Counted from the stretch's first letter, positions 41,690-56,000 are shown. The stretch is 64,000 nucleotides of DNA from Calliopsis andreniformis (GCF_051401765.1 NW_027480543.1:1-64000), one strand, 5' to 3'. Notes: a model not told the origin generated them from the letters alone. Numbers and translations are program-made.

Positions 41690-42360
41690 GGATTGCAGAT
41701 TGAGTATTGAGGATTGAAGATTGAGGATTCAGGATTGAGGATTGAGGATTGAGAATTGAGGGTTGAGGATTGAGGACGAGGACAGACGGTTGGGGGTTGA
41801 GGTTTGAGGATTGAGGATTGAGGATTGAGGATTGAATATTGAGGATTGGCGACTGAGTGTTGAGGGTTGAGTGATGAGGATTGATGCTTGTGGATAGAGA
41901 TTTGAAGATTGCAGGCTGAGTATTGAGTATTGAAAACTGTGAATTGATGGTATTCTATGGAGGATTGAGGATTGACAGCTGATTGTTGAGGACTGAGGGC
42001 TGAAGATTGAGGATTCAGGATTGAGGATTCAGGATTGAGGTTTGAGGACTGAGGATTGCGGATTGAGGATTGTGGATTGAGGACTGACGATTGAGGATTG
42101 AGGATTCAAGATTGAGGATTGGGTATTGAGGATTGAACATTGAGGATTGAGGATTGAGGGTTGAAGGTTGAAAATTGATGAATGAAGATTGAGGATTGAT
42201 GATTGAGGGTTGTGTATTGAGGACGAGGACTGAGGGTTGAGTATTGATACTTGAGGTCTGAGGATAGAGGATTGATAATTGTGAATTGAGGATTGAGGAT
42301 TGAAGATTGAGGATTGGGTATTGGGGATTGAAGAATGAGGATTGAGGATTGAGGATTGAG
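41690..42360. repeat. 0.67-kb segment, copy 1 of the 4,007-bp pair
   Basis: Contains a class A4 module (GCAGGCTGAG; GATGGTATTC core at 41949). It recurs at 45,697-46,367 with the core at 45956. The string AGGTCTGAGGATAGAGG lies at 42254 and 46261, the same 4,007-bp offset. Confidence 0.85.
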
Positions 42361-42736
42361 GATTGAGGATTGAGGATTGAAGATTGAGTATTGAGGATTG
42401 AAGGTTGAGGATTGAGGATTGAGGATTGAGGATTGAGAATTGAGGATTCAGGATTGATGTTTGAGGACTGAGGATTGAGGATTGAGGATTGAGGATTGAG
42501 GATTGGGGATTGAAGATTGAGGATTGGGTGTTGAGGATTGAAGAATGAGGATTGAGGATTGAGGATTGAAGATTGAGGATTTATGACTGAGGATTGAGGA
42601 TTGAGGATTGAGGATTGAGGATTGAGGATTGAGGATTGAGGATTGAAGACTGAGTATTGGGGATTGAATATTGAGGATTGAGGATTGAGGGTTGAGAATG
42701 AGGGCTGAGGGTTGAGGATTGAGGTTTGAGTATAGA

Positions 42737-42754
42737 ATCCTGAGAATTCAGGAT
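42737..42754. repeat. Module B, class B3: short inverted repeat (12 copies)
   Basis: Reads ATCCTGA, then GAAT, then TCAGGAT: two 7-base arms that are perfect reverse complements around a 4-base loop. Copies start at 37327, 38178, 39864, 42737, 43610, 48041, 48914, 50373, 51868, 53949, 55451 and 56324. The consensus heptamer cannot form such an inverted repeat, so this is the clearest dyad in the array. Any structure or protein binding is conjecture. Confidence 0.85.
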
Positions 42755-43023
42755 ATTCTATTGAGCATTGGGAATTTAGGATTGTTGGTTGAGTATTGAG
42801 GATTGAGGATTGAGTATTGAGGATTGAAGATTGAGTATTGAGGATTGAAGATTGATGATTGAGGATAGAGTATTAAGGATTGAGTATTGAGGATTGACGC
42901 TTGAGGATTGATTGTTGAGGATGTAGGATTGAAGAGAGAGGACTGAGTGTTGTGGATTGGGTGTTGAGAATTGATGCTTGAGGTTTGAGATTTGATTATT
43001 GAATATTCTGGATTCAGTATTGA

Positions 43024-43052
43024 ACCATCAGAATTCAGGATGTTCTATTGAG
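43024..43052. repeat. Module B, class B4 (ACCATCAGAATTCAGG, 10 copies)
   Basis: Copies start at 39752, 43024, 43897, 48328, 49201, 50660, 52155, 54236, 55738 and 56611. Nine of the ten follow a class B3 module so that the two GAATTC sites are exactly 287 bp (41 heptamers) apart. The upstream GAAGAGAGAGG stretch is shared with class B1, so B4 probably derives from B1 or shares an ancestor with it. Confidence 0.85.
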
Positions 43053-44940
43053 AATTGAGAATTGAGGATTGATGGTTGAGTATTGAGGATTGATGGTTGA
43101 GGGTTGAGTGTTGAATATTGAGGATTGAGGATTGAGGATTGAGGATTGCGTATTGAGGATTGAGCATTGAAGATTGAGGATTGGGGATTGAGGACTGACG
43201 GTTGAGGATTGAGGTTTGAGGGTTGAGGATTGAGGAATGAGGACTGAGGCTTGAGGATTGAGGATTGAGTATTGAAGATTGAGGATTGATGACTGAGGAT
43301 TGAGGACTGAGGATTGAGGTTTGAGGATTGAAGGTTGTGGATTGAGGACGAGGACTGAATTTTGAATATTGATGTTTGAGGCCTGAGGATTGAGGATTGA
43401 GGATTGAGAATTGATGATTGAGGACTGAGGGATGAAGATTGAGGATTGGGTATTGAGGGTTGAAGAATGACGATTGAGGTTTGAGGATTGAGGATTGAGG
43501 ATTGAGGATTGAGGATTGAAGACTGAGTATTGGGGATTGAATATTGAGGATTGAGGATTGAGGATTGAGAATGAGGGCTGAGGGTTGAGGATTGAGGTTT
43601 GAGTATAGAATCCTGAGAATTCAGGATATTCTATTGAGCATTGGGAATTTAGGATTGTTGTTTGAGTATTGAGCATTGAGGATTGAGTATTGAGGATTGA
43701 AGATTGAGTATTGAGGATTGAAGATTGTTGATTGAGGATTGAGTATTAAGGATTGAGTATTGAGGATTGACGCTTTAGGATTGATTGTTGAGTATGTAGG
43801 ATTGAAGAGAGAGGACTGAGTGTTGTGGATTGGGTGTTGAGAATTGATGCTTGAGGTTTGAGATTTGATTATTGAATATTCTGGATTGAGTATTGAACCA
43901 TCAGAATTCAGGATGTTCTATTGAGAATTGAGAATTGAGGATTGATGGTTGTGTATTGAGGATTGATGGTTGAGGGTTGAGTGTTGAATATTGAGGATTG
44001 AGGATTGAGGATTGAGGATTGATGATTGAGGATTCAAGATTGATTATTGATGATTGAAAATTGAGGATTGAGTATTGAGGGTTGAGGATTGAGGACGAGG
44101 ACTGAAGGTTGAGGATTGAGGTTTTAGGATTGAGAATTGAGGATTGAGGACTGAGGCTTGAGCATTGAGGATTGAGCATTGAGGATTGAAGATTGAGGAC
44201 TGGCGATTGGGGATTGAAGATTGAGGATTAAGGATTGAGGATCGGGGATTGAGGATGTAGGATTTGAGATTGATTATTGATGATTGAAGATTGAGGATTG
44301 AGGATTGAGGATTGAGGATTGATAATTGAGAATTGAGGATGACGACTGAGGGTTGAGGATTGAGGTTTGAGGAACGAGGATTGAGGATTGAGGATTGAGG
44401 ACCAAGGATTGACGATTGAGTATTGAAGATTGAGGATTGATGACTGAGGATTGACGACTGAGGACTGAGGATTGAGGATTGATGATTGAAGATTGAGTAT
44501 TGAGGATAGAATATTGAGGGATGAGGATTGAGGATTGAGGGTTGAGGCTTGAGGATTGAGGACGAGGACTGACGGTTGAGGATTGAGGTTTGAGGATTGT
44601 GTGTTGTGGACTGAGGACGAGGACTGAAGGTTGAATATTTATGTTTGAGGCCCGAGGATTGAGGATTGAGGATTGAGAATTGATGATTGAGGACTGAGGG
44701 TTGAAGATTGAGGATTGGGTATTGAGGATTGAAGAATGACGATTGAGGATTGAGGATTGAGTATTCAGGATTGAAGATTGAGTATTGAGGATTGAAGATT
44801 GTGTATTGAGGATTGAGAATTGAGGATTCAGGATTGAAGATTGAGTATTGAGGATTGAAGGTTGAGGATTGAGTATTGAGGGTTGAGGATTGAGGTTTGA
44901 AGATTGAGGATTGAGGATTGAGGATTGAGGATTGAGGATT

Positions 44941-47900
44941 GAGGATTGAAGATTGAATATTGATGATTGAATATTGAGGACTGAGCATTGAGGGTTGTGG
45001 ATTGAGGACGAGGACTGCGGGTTGAATATTGATGTTTGAGGACTGAGGATTAAGGATTGTGGATTGAGAATTGAGGATTGAGGATTGAGGATTGAAGATT
45101 GAGGATTGGGTATTGAGGGTTGAAGAATGAGGATTGAGGATTGAGGTTTGAGGATTGAGGATTGAAGTTTGAGTATTGAGGATTGAAGATTGAGTACAGA
45201 GGATTGAGTATTGAAGATTGAGGATTGAGGGTTGAGGAGTGAGGATTGAGGATTGAAGATTGAGTATTGAGGATTGAAGATTGAGGATTGATTATTGAGT
45301 CCTGAGGATTGAGGATTGAGGATTGAGGATTGAAGACTGAGAATTGAAGATTGAGTATTGAGGACTGAAGATTGACGATTGAGGATTGAAGATTGAGTAT
45401 TGAGGATTGAGGATTGCGGATTGAGGATTGAGCATTGAAGATTGAGGATTGGGGATTGAGGATTGACGATTGAGGATTGAGTATTGACGATTGAAGATTG
45501 AGTATTGATGATTGCAGATTGAGGATTGAGGATTGAGGGTTGAGGATTGAGGACGAGGACTGATGGTTGAGGATTGAGGTTTGAGGGTTGAGGATTGAGG
45601 ATTGAGGACTGAGGCTTGAGGATTGAGGATTGAGTATTGAAGATTGAGGATTGATGACTGAGGATTGAGGACTGAGGATTGAGGATTGAGGATTGAGGAT
45701 TGCAGATTGAGTATTGAGGATTGAAGATTGAGGATTCAGGATTGAGGATTGAGGATTGAGAATTGAGGGTTGAGGATTGAGGACGAGGACAGACGGTTGG
45801 GGGTTGAGGTTTGAGGATTGAGGATTGAGGATTGAGGATTGAATATTGAGGATTGGCGACTGAGTGTTGAGGGTTGAGTGATGAGGATTGATGCTTGTGG
45901 ATAGAGATTTGAAGATTGCAGGCTGAGTATTGAGTATTGAAAACTGTGAATTGATGGTATTCTATGGAGGATTGAGGATTGACAACTGATTGTTGACGAC
46001 TGAGGGCTGAAGATTGAGGATTCAGGATTGAGGATTCAGGATTGAGGTTTGAGGACTGAGGATTGAGGATTGAGGATTGTGGATTGAGGACTGAGGATTG
46101 AGGATTGAGGATTCAAGATTGAGGATTGGGTATTGAGGATTGAACATTGAGGATTGAGGATTGAGGGTTGAAGGTTGAAAATTGATGAATGAAGATTGAG
46201 GATTGATGATTGAGGGTTGTGTATTGAGGACGAGGACTGAGGGTTGAGTATTGATACTTGAGGTCTGAGGATAGAGGATTGATAATTGTGAATTGAGGAT
46301 TGAGGATTGAAGATTGAGGATTGGGTATTGGGGATTGAAGAATGAGGATTGAGGATTGAGGATTGAGGATTGAGGATTGGTGATTGAAGATTGAGTATTG
46401 AGGATTGAACATTGAGGATTGAGGATTGAGAATTGAGGATTGGGGATTGAAGATTGAGTATTGAGGATTGAAGATTGAGTATTGATGATTGAAGATTGAG
46501 GATTGAGGATTGAGGGTTGAGGATTGAGGACGAGGACTGACGGTTGAGGATTGAGGTTTGAGGATTGAAGGTTGTGGATTGAGGACGAGGACTGAAGGTT
46601 GAATATTGATGTTTGAGGCCTGAGGATTGAGGACTGAGGATTGAGAATTGATGATTGAGGACTGAGGGTTGAAGATTGAGGATTGGGTATTGAGGATTGA
46701 AGAATGACGATTGAGGTTTGAGGATTGAGGATTGAGGATTGAAGATTGAGTATTGAGTATTGAAGATTGAGTATTGAGGATTGAGAATTGAGGATTCAGG
46801 ATTGAAGATTGAGTATTGAGGATTGAAGGTTGAGGATTGAGTATTGAGGATTGAGGATTGAGGTTTGAAGATTGAGGATTGAGGATTGAGGATTGATGAT
46901 TGAGTATTGAGGATTGAAGATTGAGTATTGATGATTGAATATTGAGGACTGAGGATTGAGGGTTGTGGATTGAGGACGAGGACTGAGGGCTGAATATTGA
47001 TGTTTGATGTCTGAGGATTAAGGATTGAGGATTGAGAATTGAGGATTGAGGATTGAGGATTGAAGATTGAGGATTGGGTACTGAGGGTTGAAGAATGAGG
47101 ATTGAGGATTGAGGTTTGAGGATTGAGGATTGCAGATTGAGTATTGAGGATTGAAGATTGAGTATTGAGGATTGAGGATTGAAGATTGAGGATTGAGGAT
47201 TGAGGATTGAGGTTGAGGATTGAAGATTGAGTATTGAGGATTGAAGATTGAGGATTGATTATTGAGTACTGAGGGTTGAGGATTGAGGATTGAGGATTGA
47301 AGATTGAGAATTTAAGATTGAGTATTGAGGACTGAAGATTGACGATTGAGGATTGAAGATTGAGTATTGAGGATTGAGGATTGCGGATTGAGGATTGAGC
47401 ATTGAAGATTGAGGATTGGGGATTGAGGATTGACGATTGATGATTGAAGATTGAGGATTTATGACTGAGAATTGAGGATTCAGGATTGAAGATTGAGTAT
47501 TGAGGATTGAAGGTTGAGGATTGAGTATTGAGGATTGAGGATTGAGGTTTGAAGATTGAGGATTGAGGATTGAGGTTTGAGGATTGAGGATTGAGGATTG
47601 AGGATAGAGGACTGAGGCTTGAGGATTGACGATTGAGCATAGAGGATTGAAGATTGAGGACTGGCGATTGTGGATTGAAGATTGAGGATTAAGGACTGAG
47701 GATTGGGGATTGAGGATCTAGGATTGGAGATTGATTTTTGGGGATTGAAGATTGAGGATTGAGGATTGAGGATTGAGAATTGATAATTGAGAATGAGGAC
47801 TGAGGGTTGAGGATTGAGGTTTGAGGAACGAGGATTGAGGATTGAGGATTGAGGATTGAGGACTGAGGATTGACGATTGAGTATTGAAGATTGATGATTT

Positions 47901-48040
47901 ATGACTGAGGATTGAGGATTGAGGATTGAGGATTGAGTATTGAGGATTGAAGAATGAGTATTGGGGATTGAATATTGAGGATTGAGGATTGAGGATTGAG
48001 AATGAGGGCTGAGGGTTGAGGATTGAGGTTTGAGTATAGA
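44941..48040. repeat. Mosaic heptamer block
   Basis: Contains the second 4,007-bp-pair segment (45,697-46,367, class A4 module at 45956) and, from about 47.2 kb, a block that recurs near 49.55 kb and 53.13 kb (TACTGAGGG at 47267 and 49606; GATCTAGG at 47715 and 50047). The offset shifts from 2,339 to 2,332 bp inside it, a one-heptamer indel. Nothing outside the heptamer pattern is visible. Confidence 0.78.
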
Positions 48041-49449
48041 ATCCTGAGAATTCAGGATATTCTATTGAGCATTGGGAATTTAGGATTGTTGTTTGAGTAT
48101 TGAGGATTGAGGATTGAGTATTGAGGATTGAAGATTGAGTAATGAGGATTGAAGATTGATGATTGAGGATTGAGTATTAAGGATTGAGTATTGAGGATTG
48201 ACGCTTGAGGATTGATTGTTGAGGATGTAGGATTGAAGAGAGAGGACTGAGTGTTGTGGATTGGGTGTTGAGAATTGATGCCTGAGGTTTTAGATTTGAT
48301 TATTGAATATTCTGGATTCAGTATTGAACCATCAGAATTCAGGATGTTCTATTGAGAATTGAGAATTGAGGATTGATGGTTGAGTATTGAGGATTGATGG
48401 TTGAGGGTTGAGTGTTGAATATTGAGGATTGAGGATTGAGGATTGAGGATTGCGGATTGAGGATTGAGCATTGAAGATTGAGGATTGGGGATTGAGGACT
48501 GACGGTTGAGGATTGAGGTTTGAGGGTTGAGGATTGAGGATTGAGGACTGAGGCTTGAGGATTGAGGATTGAGTATTGAAGATTGAGGATTGATGACTGA
48601 GGATTGAGGACTGAGGATTGAGGTTTGAGGATTGAAGGTTGTGGATTGAGGACGAGGACTGAATTTTGAATATTGATGTTTGAGGCCTGAGGATTGAGGA
48701 TTGAGGATTGAGAATTGATGATTGAGGACTGAGGGTTGAAGATTGAGGATTGGGTATTGAGGGTTGAAGAATGACGATTGAGGTTTGAGGATTGAGGATT
48801 GAGGATTGAGGATTGAGGATTGAAGACTGAGTATTGGGGATTGAATATTGAGGATTGAGGATTGAGGATTGAGAATGAGGGCTGAGGGTTGAGGATTGAG
48901 GTTTGAGTATAGAATCCTGAGAATTCAGGATATTCTATTGAGCATTGGGAATTTAGGATTGTTGTTTGAGTATTGAGGATTGAGGATTGAGTATTGAGGA
49001 TTGAAGATTGAGTATTGAGGATTGAAGATTGATGATTGAGGATTGAGTATTAAGGATTGAGTATTGAGGATTGACGCTTTAGGATTGATTGTTGAGGATG
49101 TAGGATTGAAGAGAGAGGACTGAGTGTTGTGGATTGGGTGTTGAGAATTGATGCTTGAGGTTTGAGGTTTGATTATTGAATATTCTGGATTGAGTATTGA
49201 ACCATCAGAATTCAGGATGTTCTATTGAGAATTGAGAATTGAGGATTGATGGTTGTGTATTGAGGATTGATGGTTGAGGGTTGAGTGTTGAATATTGAGG
49301 ATTGAGGATTGAGGATTGAGGATTGATGATTGAGGATTCAAGATTGATTATTGATGATTGAAAATTGAGGATTGAGTATTGAGGGTTGAGGATTGAGGAC
49401 GAGGACTGAAGGTTTAGGATTGAGGTTTTAGGATTGAGAATTGAGGATT
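48041..49449. repeat. 873-bp double B module, middle copy, and flank
   Basis: GAATTC sites at 48048, 48335, 48921 and 49208 reproduce the order found from 42744 (offset 5,304) and from 55458 (offset 7,410). The three copies of this 873-bp module are therefore the skeleton of the 42-57 kb region. Confidence 0.87.
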
Positions 49450-52400
49450 GAGGACTGAGGCTTGAGGATTGAGGATTGAGCATTGAGGATTGAAGATTGA
49501 GGATTGAGGATTGACGATTGAAGATTGAGGATTGAGGATTGAGGATTGAGGTTGAGGATTGAAGATTGAGTATTGAGGATTGAAGATTGAGGACTGATTA
49601 TTGAGTACTGAGGGTTGAGGATTGAGGATTGAGGATTGAAGACTGAGAATTTAAGATTGAGTATTGAGGACTGAAGATTGACGATTGAGGATTGAAGATT
49701 GAGTATTGAGGATTGAGGATTGCGGATTGAGGATTGAGCATTGAAGATTGAGGATTGGGGATTGAGGATTGACGATTGATGATTGAAGATTGAGGATTTA
49801 TGACTGAGAATTGAGGATTCAGGGTTGAAGATTGAGTATTGAGGATTGAAGGTTGAGGATTGAGTATTGAGGATTGAGGATTGAGGTTTGAAGATTGAGG
49901 ATTGAGGATTGAGGTTTGAGGATTGAGGATTGAGGATTGAGGACTGAGGCTTGAGGATTGACGATTGAGCATAGAGGATTGAAGATTGAGGACTGGCGAT
50001 TGTGGATTGAAGATTGAGGATTAAGGACTGAGGATTGGGGATTGAGGATCTAGGATTGGAGATTGATTTTTGGGGATTGAAGATTGAGGATTGAGGATTG
50101 AGGATTGAGAATTGATAATTGAGAATGAGGACTGAGGGTTGAGGATTGAGGTTTGAGGAACGAGGATTGAGGATTGAGGATTGAGGATTGAGGACTGAGG
50201 ATTGACGATTGAGTATTGAAGATTGATGATTTATGACTGAGGATTGAGGATTGAGGATGGAGGATTGAGGATTGAGGATTGAAGAATGAGTATTGGGGAT
50301 TGAATATTGAGGATTGAGGATTGAGGATTGAAAATGAGGGCTGAGGGTTGAGGATTGAGGTTTGAGTATAGAATCCTGAGAATTCAGGATATTCTATTGA
50401 GCATTGGGAATTTAGGATTGTTGTTTGAGTATTGAGGATTGAGGATTGAGTATTGAGGATTGAAGATTGAGTATTGAGGATTGAAGATTGATGATTGAGG
50501 ATTGAGTATTAAGGATTGAGTATTGAGGATTGACGCTTGAGGATTGATTGTTGAGGATGTAGGATTGAAGAGAGAGGACTGAGTGTTGTGGATTTGGTGT
50601 TGAGAATTGATGCTTGAGGTTTGAGATTTGATTATTGAATATTCTGGATTGAGTATTGAACCATCAGAATTCAGGATGTTCTATTGAGAATTGAGAATTG
50701 AGGATTGATGTTTGTGTATTGAGGATTGATGGTTGAGGGTTGAGTGTTGAACATTGAGGATTGAGGATTGAGGATTGAGGATTGATGATTGACGATTGAA
50801 GATTGATTATTGTTGATTGAAGATTGAGGATTGTGGTTTGAGGGTTGAGGATTGAGGACGAGGACTGAAGGTTGAGGATTGAGGTTTGAGGATTGAGAAT
50901 TGAGGATTGAGGACTGAGGATTGAGGATTGAGGATTGAGCATTGAGGATTGATGATTGAGGACTGGCGATTGAGGATTGAAGATTGAGGATTAAGGATTG
51001 AGGATCGGGAATTGAGGATGTAGGATTGGAGATTGATTATTGATGATTGAATATTGAGGATTGAGGATTGAGGATTGAGGATTGAGAATTGAGGATTGAG
51101 GATGAGGGCTGAGAGTTGAGGATTGAGGTTTGAGGTCTGAGGACTGAGGATTGAGGATTGAGAATTGAGGATTGAGAATTGAGGATTGAAGATTGAGGAT
51201 TGGGGACTGAGTGTTGAGGGTTGAGTGATGAGAATTGATGGTTGTGGATAGAGATTTGAAGATTGCAGATTGAGTATTGAGTATTGAAATGTGTGAATTG
51301 ATGATATTCTATTGAGGCTTGAGAATTGACGACTGATTGTTGAGGACTGAGGTCTGAAGATTGAGGATTCAGGATTGTGGATTGATGATTGAGGATTGAG
51401 TATTGAGGGTTGGGGATTGAGAATTGAGGATTGAGGATTGAGGATTGGAGATTGAGGATTGGGTATTGAGGATATAAGAATGAGGATTGAGGATTGAGGA
51501 TTGAGGATTGAGGATTGAGGATTACAGATTGAGTATTGAGGATTGAAGATTGAGGATTGAGGATTGAGGATTGAGGATTCAGGATTGAGGATTCAGGATT
51601 GATGTTTGAGGACTGAGGATTGAGGATTGAGGATTGAGGATTGGGGATTGAAGATTGAGGATTGGGTGTTGAGGATTGAAGAATGAGGATTGAGGATTGA
51701 GGATTGAAGATTGAGGATTTATGACTGAGGATTGAGGATTGAGGATTGAGGATTGAGGATTGAGGATTGAGGATTGAAGACTGAGTATTGGGGATTGAAT
51801 ATTGAGGATTGAGGATTGAGGATTGAGAATGAGGGCTGAGGGTTGAGGATTGAGGTTTGAGTATAGAATCCTGAGAATTCAGGATATTCTATTGAGCATT
51901 GGGAATTTAGGATTGTTGGTTGAGTATTGAGGATTGAGGATTGAGTATTGAGGATTGAAGATTGAGTATTGAGGATTGAAGATTGATGATTGAGGATAGA
52001 GTATTAAGGATTGAGTATTGAGGATTGACGCTTGAGGATTGATTGTTGAGGATGTAGGATTGAAGAGAGAGGACTGAGTGTTGTGGATTGGGTGTTGAGA
52101 ATTGATGCTTGAGGTTTGAAATTTGATTATTGAATATTCTGGATTCAGTATTGAACCATCAGAATTCAGGATGTTCTATTGAGAATTGAGAATTGAGGAT
52201 TGATGGTTGAGTATTGAGGATTGATGGTTGAGGGTTGAGTGTTGAATATTGAGGATTGAGGATTGAGGATTGAGGATTGCGGATTGAGGATTGAGCATTG
52301 AAGATTGAGGATTGGGGATTGAGGACTGACGGTTGAGGATTGAGGTTTGAGGGTTGAGGATTGAGGATTGAGGACTGAGGCTTGAGGATTGAGGATTGAG

Positions 52401-52575
52401 TATTGAAGATTGAGGATTGATGACTGAGGATTGAGGACTGAGGATTGAGGTTTGAGGATTGAAGGTTGTGGATTGAGGACGAGGACTGAATTTTGAATAT
52501 TGATGTTTGAGGCCTGAGGATTGAGGATTGAGGATTGAGAATTGATGATTGAGGACTGAGGGTTGAAGATTGAGG
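49450..52575. repeat. 3.1-kb segment, copy 1 of the 3,576/3,583-bp pair
   Basis: Landmarks recur at 3,576 bp (GAATTC 50380/53956 and 50667/54243; module A core 51303/54879). After about 51,640 they recur at 3,583 bp (GAATTC 51875/55458 and 52162/55745; a TTTTG string 52491/56074). The change equals one heptamer. The copies end near 52,575 and 56,158, and about 450 bp lie between them. Confidence 0.88.
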
Positions 52576-53025
52576 ATTGAATATTGAGGATTGAGGATTG
52601 AGGATTGATGGTTGAATATTGATGAATGAAGATTGAGGATTGAAGATTGAGGGTTGTGTATTGAGGACGAGGACTGAGGGTTGAGTATTGATACTTGAGG
52701 TGTGAGGATTGAGGATTGAGGATTGCGAATTGAGGATTGAGGATTGAAGATTGAGGATTGGGTATTGGGGATTGAAGAATGAGGATTGAGGATTGAGGAT
52801 TGAGGATTGAGGATTGAAGATTGAGCATTGAAGATTGAGGATTGGGGATTGAGGATTGACGATTGATGATTGAAGATTGAGGATTTATGACTGAGAATTG
52901 AGGATTCAGGGTTGAAGATTGAGTATTGAGGATTGAAGGTTGAGGATTGAGTATTGAGGATTGAGGATTGAGGTTTGAAGATTGAGGATTGAGGATTGAG
53001 GTTTGAGGATTGAGGATTGAGGATT
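52576..53025. repeat. Spacer heptamers between the two 3.1-kb segments
   Basis: About 450 bp of variant heptamers between the copies of the 3,576-bp pair. It includes a GAGTATTGATACTTGAGG string, which otherwise accompanies module A (for example near 1,790, 13,735 and 31,393). No gene or unique sequence is present. Confidence 0.7.
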
Positions 53026-56000
53026 GAGGACTGAGGCTTGAGGATTGAGGATTGAGCATTGAGGATTGAAGATTGAGGATTGAGGATTGAGGATTGAAGA
53101 TTGAGGATTGAGGATTGAGGATTGAGGTTGAGGATTGAAGATTGAGTATTGAGGATTGAAGATTGAGGATTGATTATTGAGTACTGAGGGTTGAGGATTG
53201 AGGATTGAGGATTGAAGATTGAGAATTTAAGATTGAGTATTGAGGACTGAAGATGGACGATTGAGGATTGAAGATTGAGTATTGAGGATTGAGGATTGCG
53301 GATTGAGGATTGAGCATTGAAGATTGAGGATTGGGGATTGAGGATTGACGATTGATGATTGAAGATTGAGGATTTATGACTGAGAATTGAGGATTCAGGG
53401 TTGAAGATTGAGTATTGAGGATTGAAGGTTGAGGATTGAGTATTGAGGATTGAGGATTGAGGTTTGAAGATTGAGGATTGAGGATTGAGGTTTGAGGATT
53501 GAGGATTGAGGATTGAGGACTGAGGCTTGAGGATTGACGATTGAGCATAGAGGATTGAAGATTGAGGACTGGCGATTGTGGATTGAAGATTGAGGATTAA
53601 GGACTGAGGATTGGGGATTGAGGATCTAGGATTGGAGATTGATTTTTGGGGATTGAAGATTGAGGATTGAGGATTGAGGATTGAGAATTGATAATTGAGA
53701 ATGAGGACTGAGGGTTGAGGATTGAGGTTTGAGGAACGAGGATTGAGGATTGAGGATTGAGGATTGAGGACTGAGGATTGACGATTGAGTATTGAAGATT
53801 GATGATTTATGACTGAGGATTGAGGATTGAGGATTGAGGATTGAGGATTGAGGATTGAAGAATGAGTATTGGGGATTGAATATTGAGGATTGAGGATTGA
53901 GGATTGAAAATGAGGGCTGAGGGTTGAGGATTGAGGTTTGAGTATAGAATCCTGAGAATTCAGGATATTCTATTGAGCATTGGGAATTTAGGATTGTTGT
54001 TTGAGTATTGAGGATTGAGGATTGAGTATTGAGGATTGAAGATTGAGTATTGAGGATTGAAGATTGATGATTGAGGATTGAGTATTAAGGATTGAGTATT
54101 GAGGATTGACGCTTGAGGATTGATTGTTGAGGATGTAGGATTGAAGAGAGAGGACTGAGTGTTGTGGATTTGGTGTTGAGAATTGATGCTTGAGGTTTGA
54201 GATTTGATTATTGAATATTCTGGATTGAGTATTGAACCATCAGAATTCAGGATGTTCTATTGAGAATTGAGAATTGAGGATTGATGTTTGTGTATTGAGG
54301 ATTGATGGTTGAGGGTTGAGTGTTGAACATTGAGGATTGAGGATTGAGGATTGAGGATTGATGATTGACGATTGAAGATTGATTATTGTTGATTGAAGAT
54401 TGAGGATTGTGGTTTGAGGGTTGAGGATTGAGGACGAGGACTGAAGGTTGAGGATTGAGGTTTGAGGTTTGAGAATTGAGGATTGAGGACTGAGGATTGA
54501 GGATTGAGGATTGAGCATTGAGGATTGATGATTGAGGACTGGCGATTGAGGATTGAAGATTGAGGATTAAGGATTGAGGATCGGGGATTGAGGATGTAGG
54601 ATTGGAGATTGATTATTGATGATTGAATATTGAGGATTGAGGATTGAGGATTGAGGATTGAGAATTGAGGATTGAGGATGAGGGCTGAGAGTTGAGGATT
54701 GAGGTTTGAGGTCTGAGGACTGAGGATTGAGGATTGAGAATTGAGGATTGAGAATTGAGGATTGAAGATTGAGGATTGGGGACTGAGTGTTGAGGGTTGA
54801 GTGATGAGAATTGATGGTTGTGGATAGAGATTTGAAGATTGCAGATGGAGTATTGAGTATTGAAATGTGTGAATTGATGATATTCTATTGAGGCTTGAGA
54901 ATTGACGACTGATTGTTGAGGACTGAGGTCTGAAGATTGAGGATTCAGGATTGTGGATTGATGATTGAGGATTGAGTATTGAGGGTTGGGGATTGAGAAT
55001 TGAGGATTGAGGATTGAGGATTGGAGATTGAGGATTGGGTATTGAGGATATAAGAATGAGGATTGAGGATTGAGGATTGAGGATTGAGGATTGAGGATTA
55101 CAGATTGAGTATTGAGGATTGAAGATTGAGGATTGAGGATTGAGGATTGAGGATTCAGGATTGAGGATTCAGGATTGATGTTTGAGGACTGAGGATTGAG
55201 GATTGAGGATTGAGGATTGAGGATTGGGGATTGAAGATTGAGGATTGGGTGTTGAGGATTGAAGAATGAGGATTGAGGATTGAGGATTGAAGATTGAGGA
55301 TTTATGACTGAGGATTGAGGATTGAGGATTGAGGATTGAGGATTGAGGATTGAGGATTGAAGACTGAGTATTGGGGATTGAATATTGAGGATTGAGGATT
55401 GAGGATTGAGAATGAGGGCTGAGGGTTGAGGATTGAGGTTTGAGTATAGAATCCTGAGAATTCAGGATATTCTATTGAGCATTGGGAATTTAGGATTGTT
55501 GGTTGAGTATTGAGGATTGAGGATTGAGTATTGAGGATTGAAGATTGAGTATTGAGGATTGAAGATTGATGATTGAGGATAGAGTATTAAGGATTGAGTA
55601 TTGAGGATTGACGCTTGAGGATTGATTGTTGAGGATGTAGGATTGAAGAGAGAGGACTGAGTGTTGTGGATTGGGTGTTGAGAATTGATGCTTGAGGTTT
55701 GAGATTTGATTATTGAATATTCTGGATTCAGTATTGAACCATCAGAATTCAGGATGTTCTATTGAGAATTGAGAATTGAGGATTGATGGTTGAGTATTGA
55801 GGATTGATGGTTGAGGGTTGAGTGTTGAATATTGAGGATTGAGGATTGAGGATTGAGGATTGCGGATTGAGGATTGAGCATTGAAGATTGAGGATTGGGA
55901 ATTGAGGACTGACGGTTGAGGATTGAGGTTTGAGGGTTGAGGATTGAGGATTGAGGACTGAGGCTTGAGGATTGAGGATTGAGTATTGATGATTGAGGAT

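Larger units (their letters stand above)
36001..41690. repeat. Scrambled heptamer block without long higher-order repeats
   Basis: By eye this part has the fewest long recurrences. It holds single modules A at 37000, 37754, 38693 and 39102 (three different classes) and modules B with GAATTC at 37334, 38185, 39759 and 39871. Shorter related strings, such as GATTGAGGACGAGGACTGA followed by GAATATTGATGTTTGAGG, recur every few hundred bases between 40.5 and 41.6 kb. It could be an older part of the array or a boundary between homogenised domains. Confidence 0.7.
42430..44940. repeat. 2.5-kb segment, copy 1 of the 12,714-bp pair
   Basis: Recurs at about 55,144-57,654. Matching landmarks are GAATTC at 42744, 43031, 43617 and 43904 with 55458, 55745, 56331 and 56618, and the rare string GAGGCCCG at 44647 and 57361. 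All are 12,714 bp apart. It contains one complete 873-bp double B module. Confidence 0.88.

Noticed and set aside
42737..42754. Class B3 inverted repeat as a transcription terminator or origin hairpin
   Set aside because: The stem is only 7 bp, no T run follows, and no gene lies nearby. It is reported as a dyad without function.
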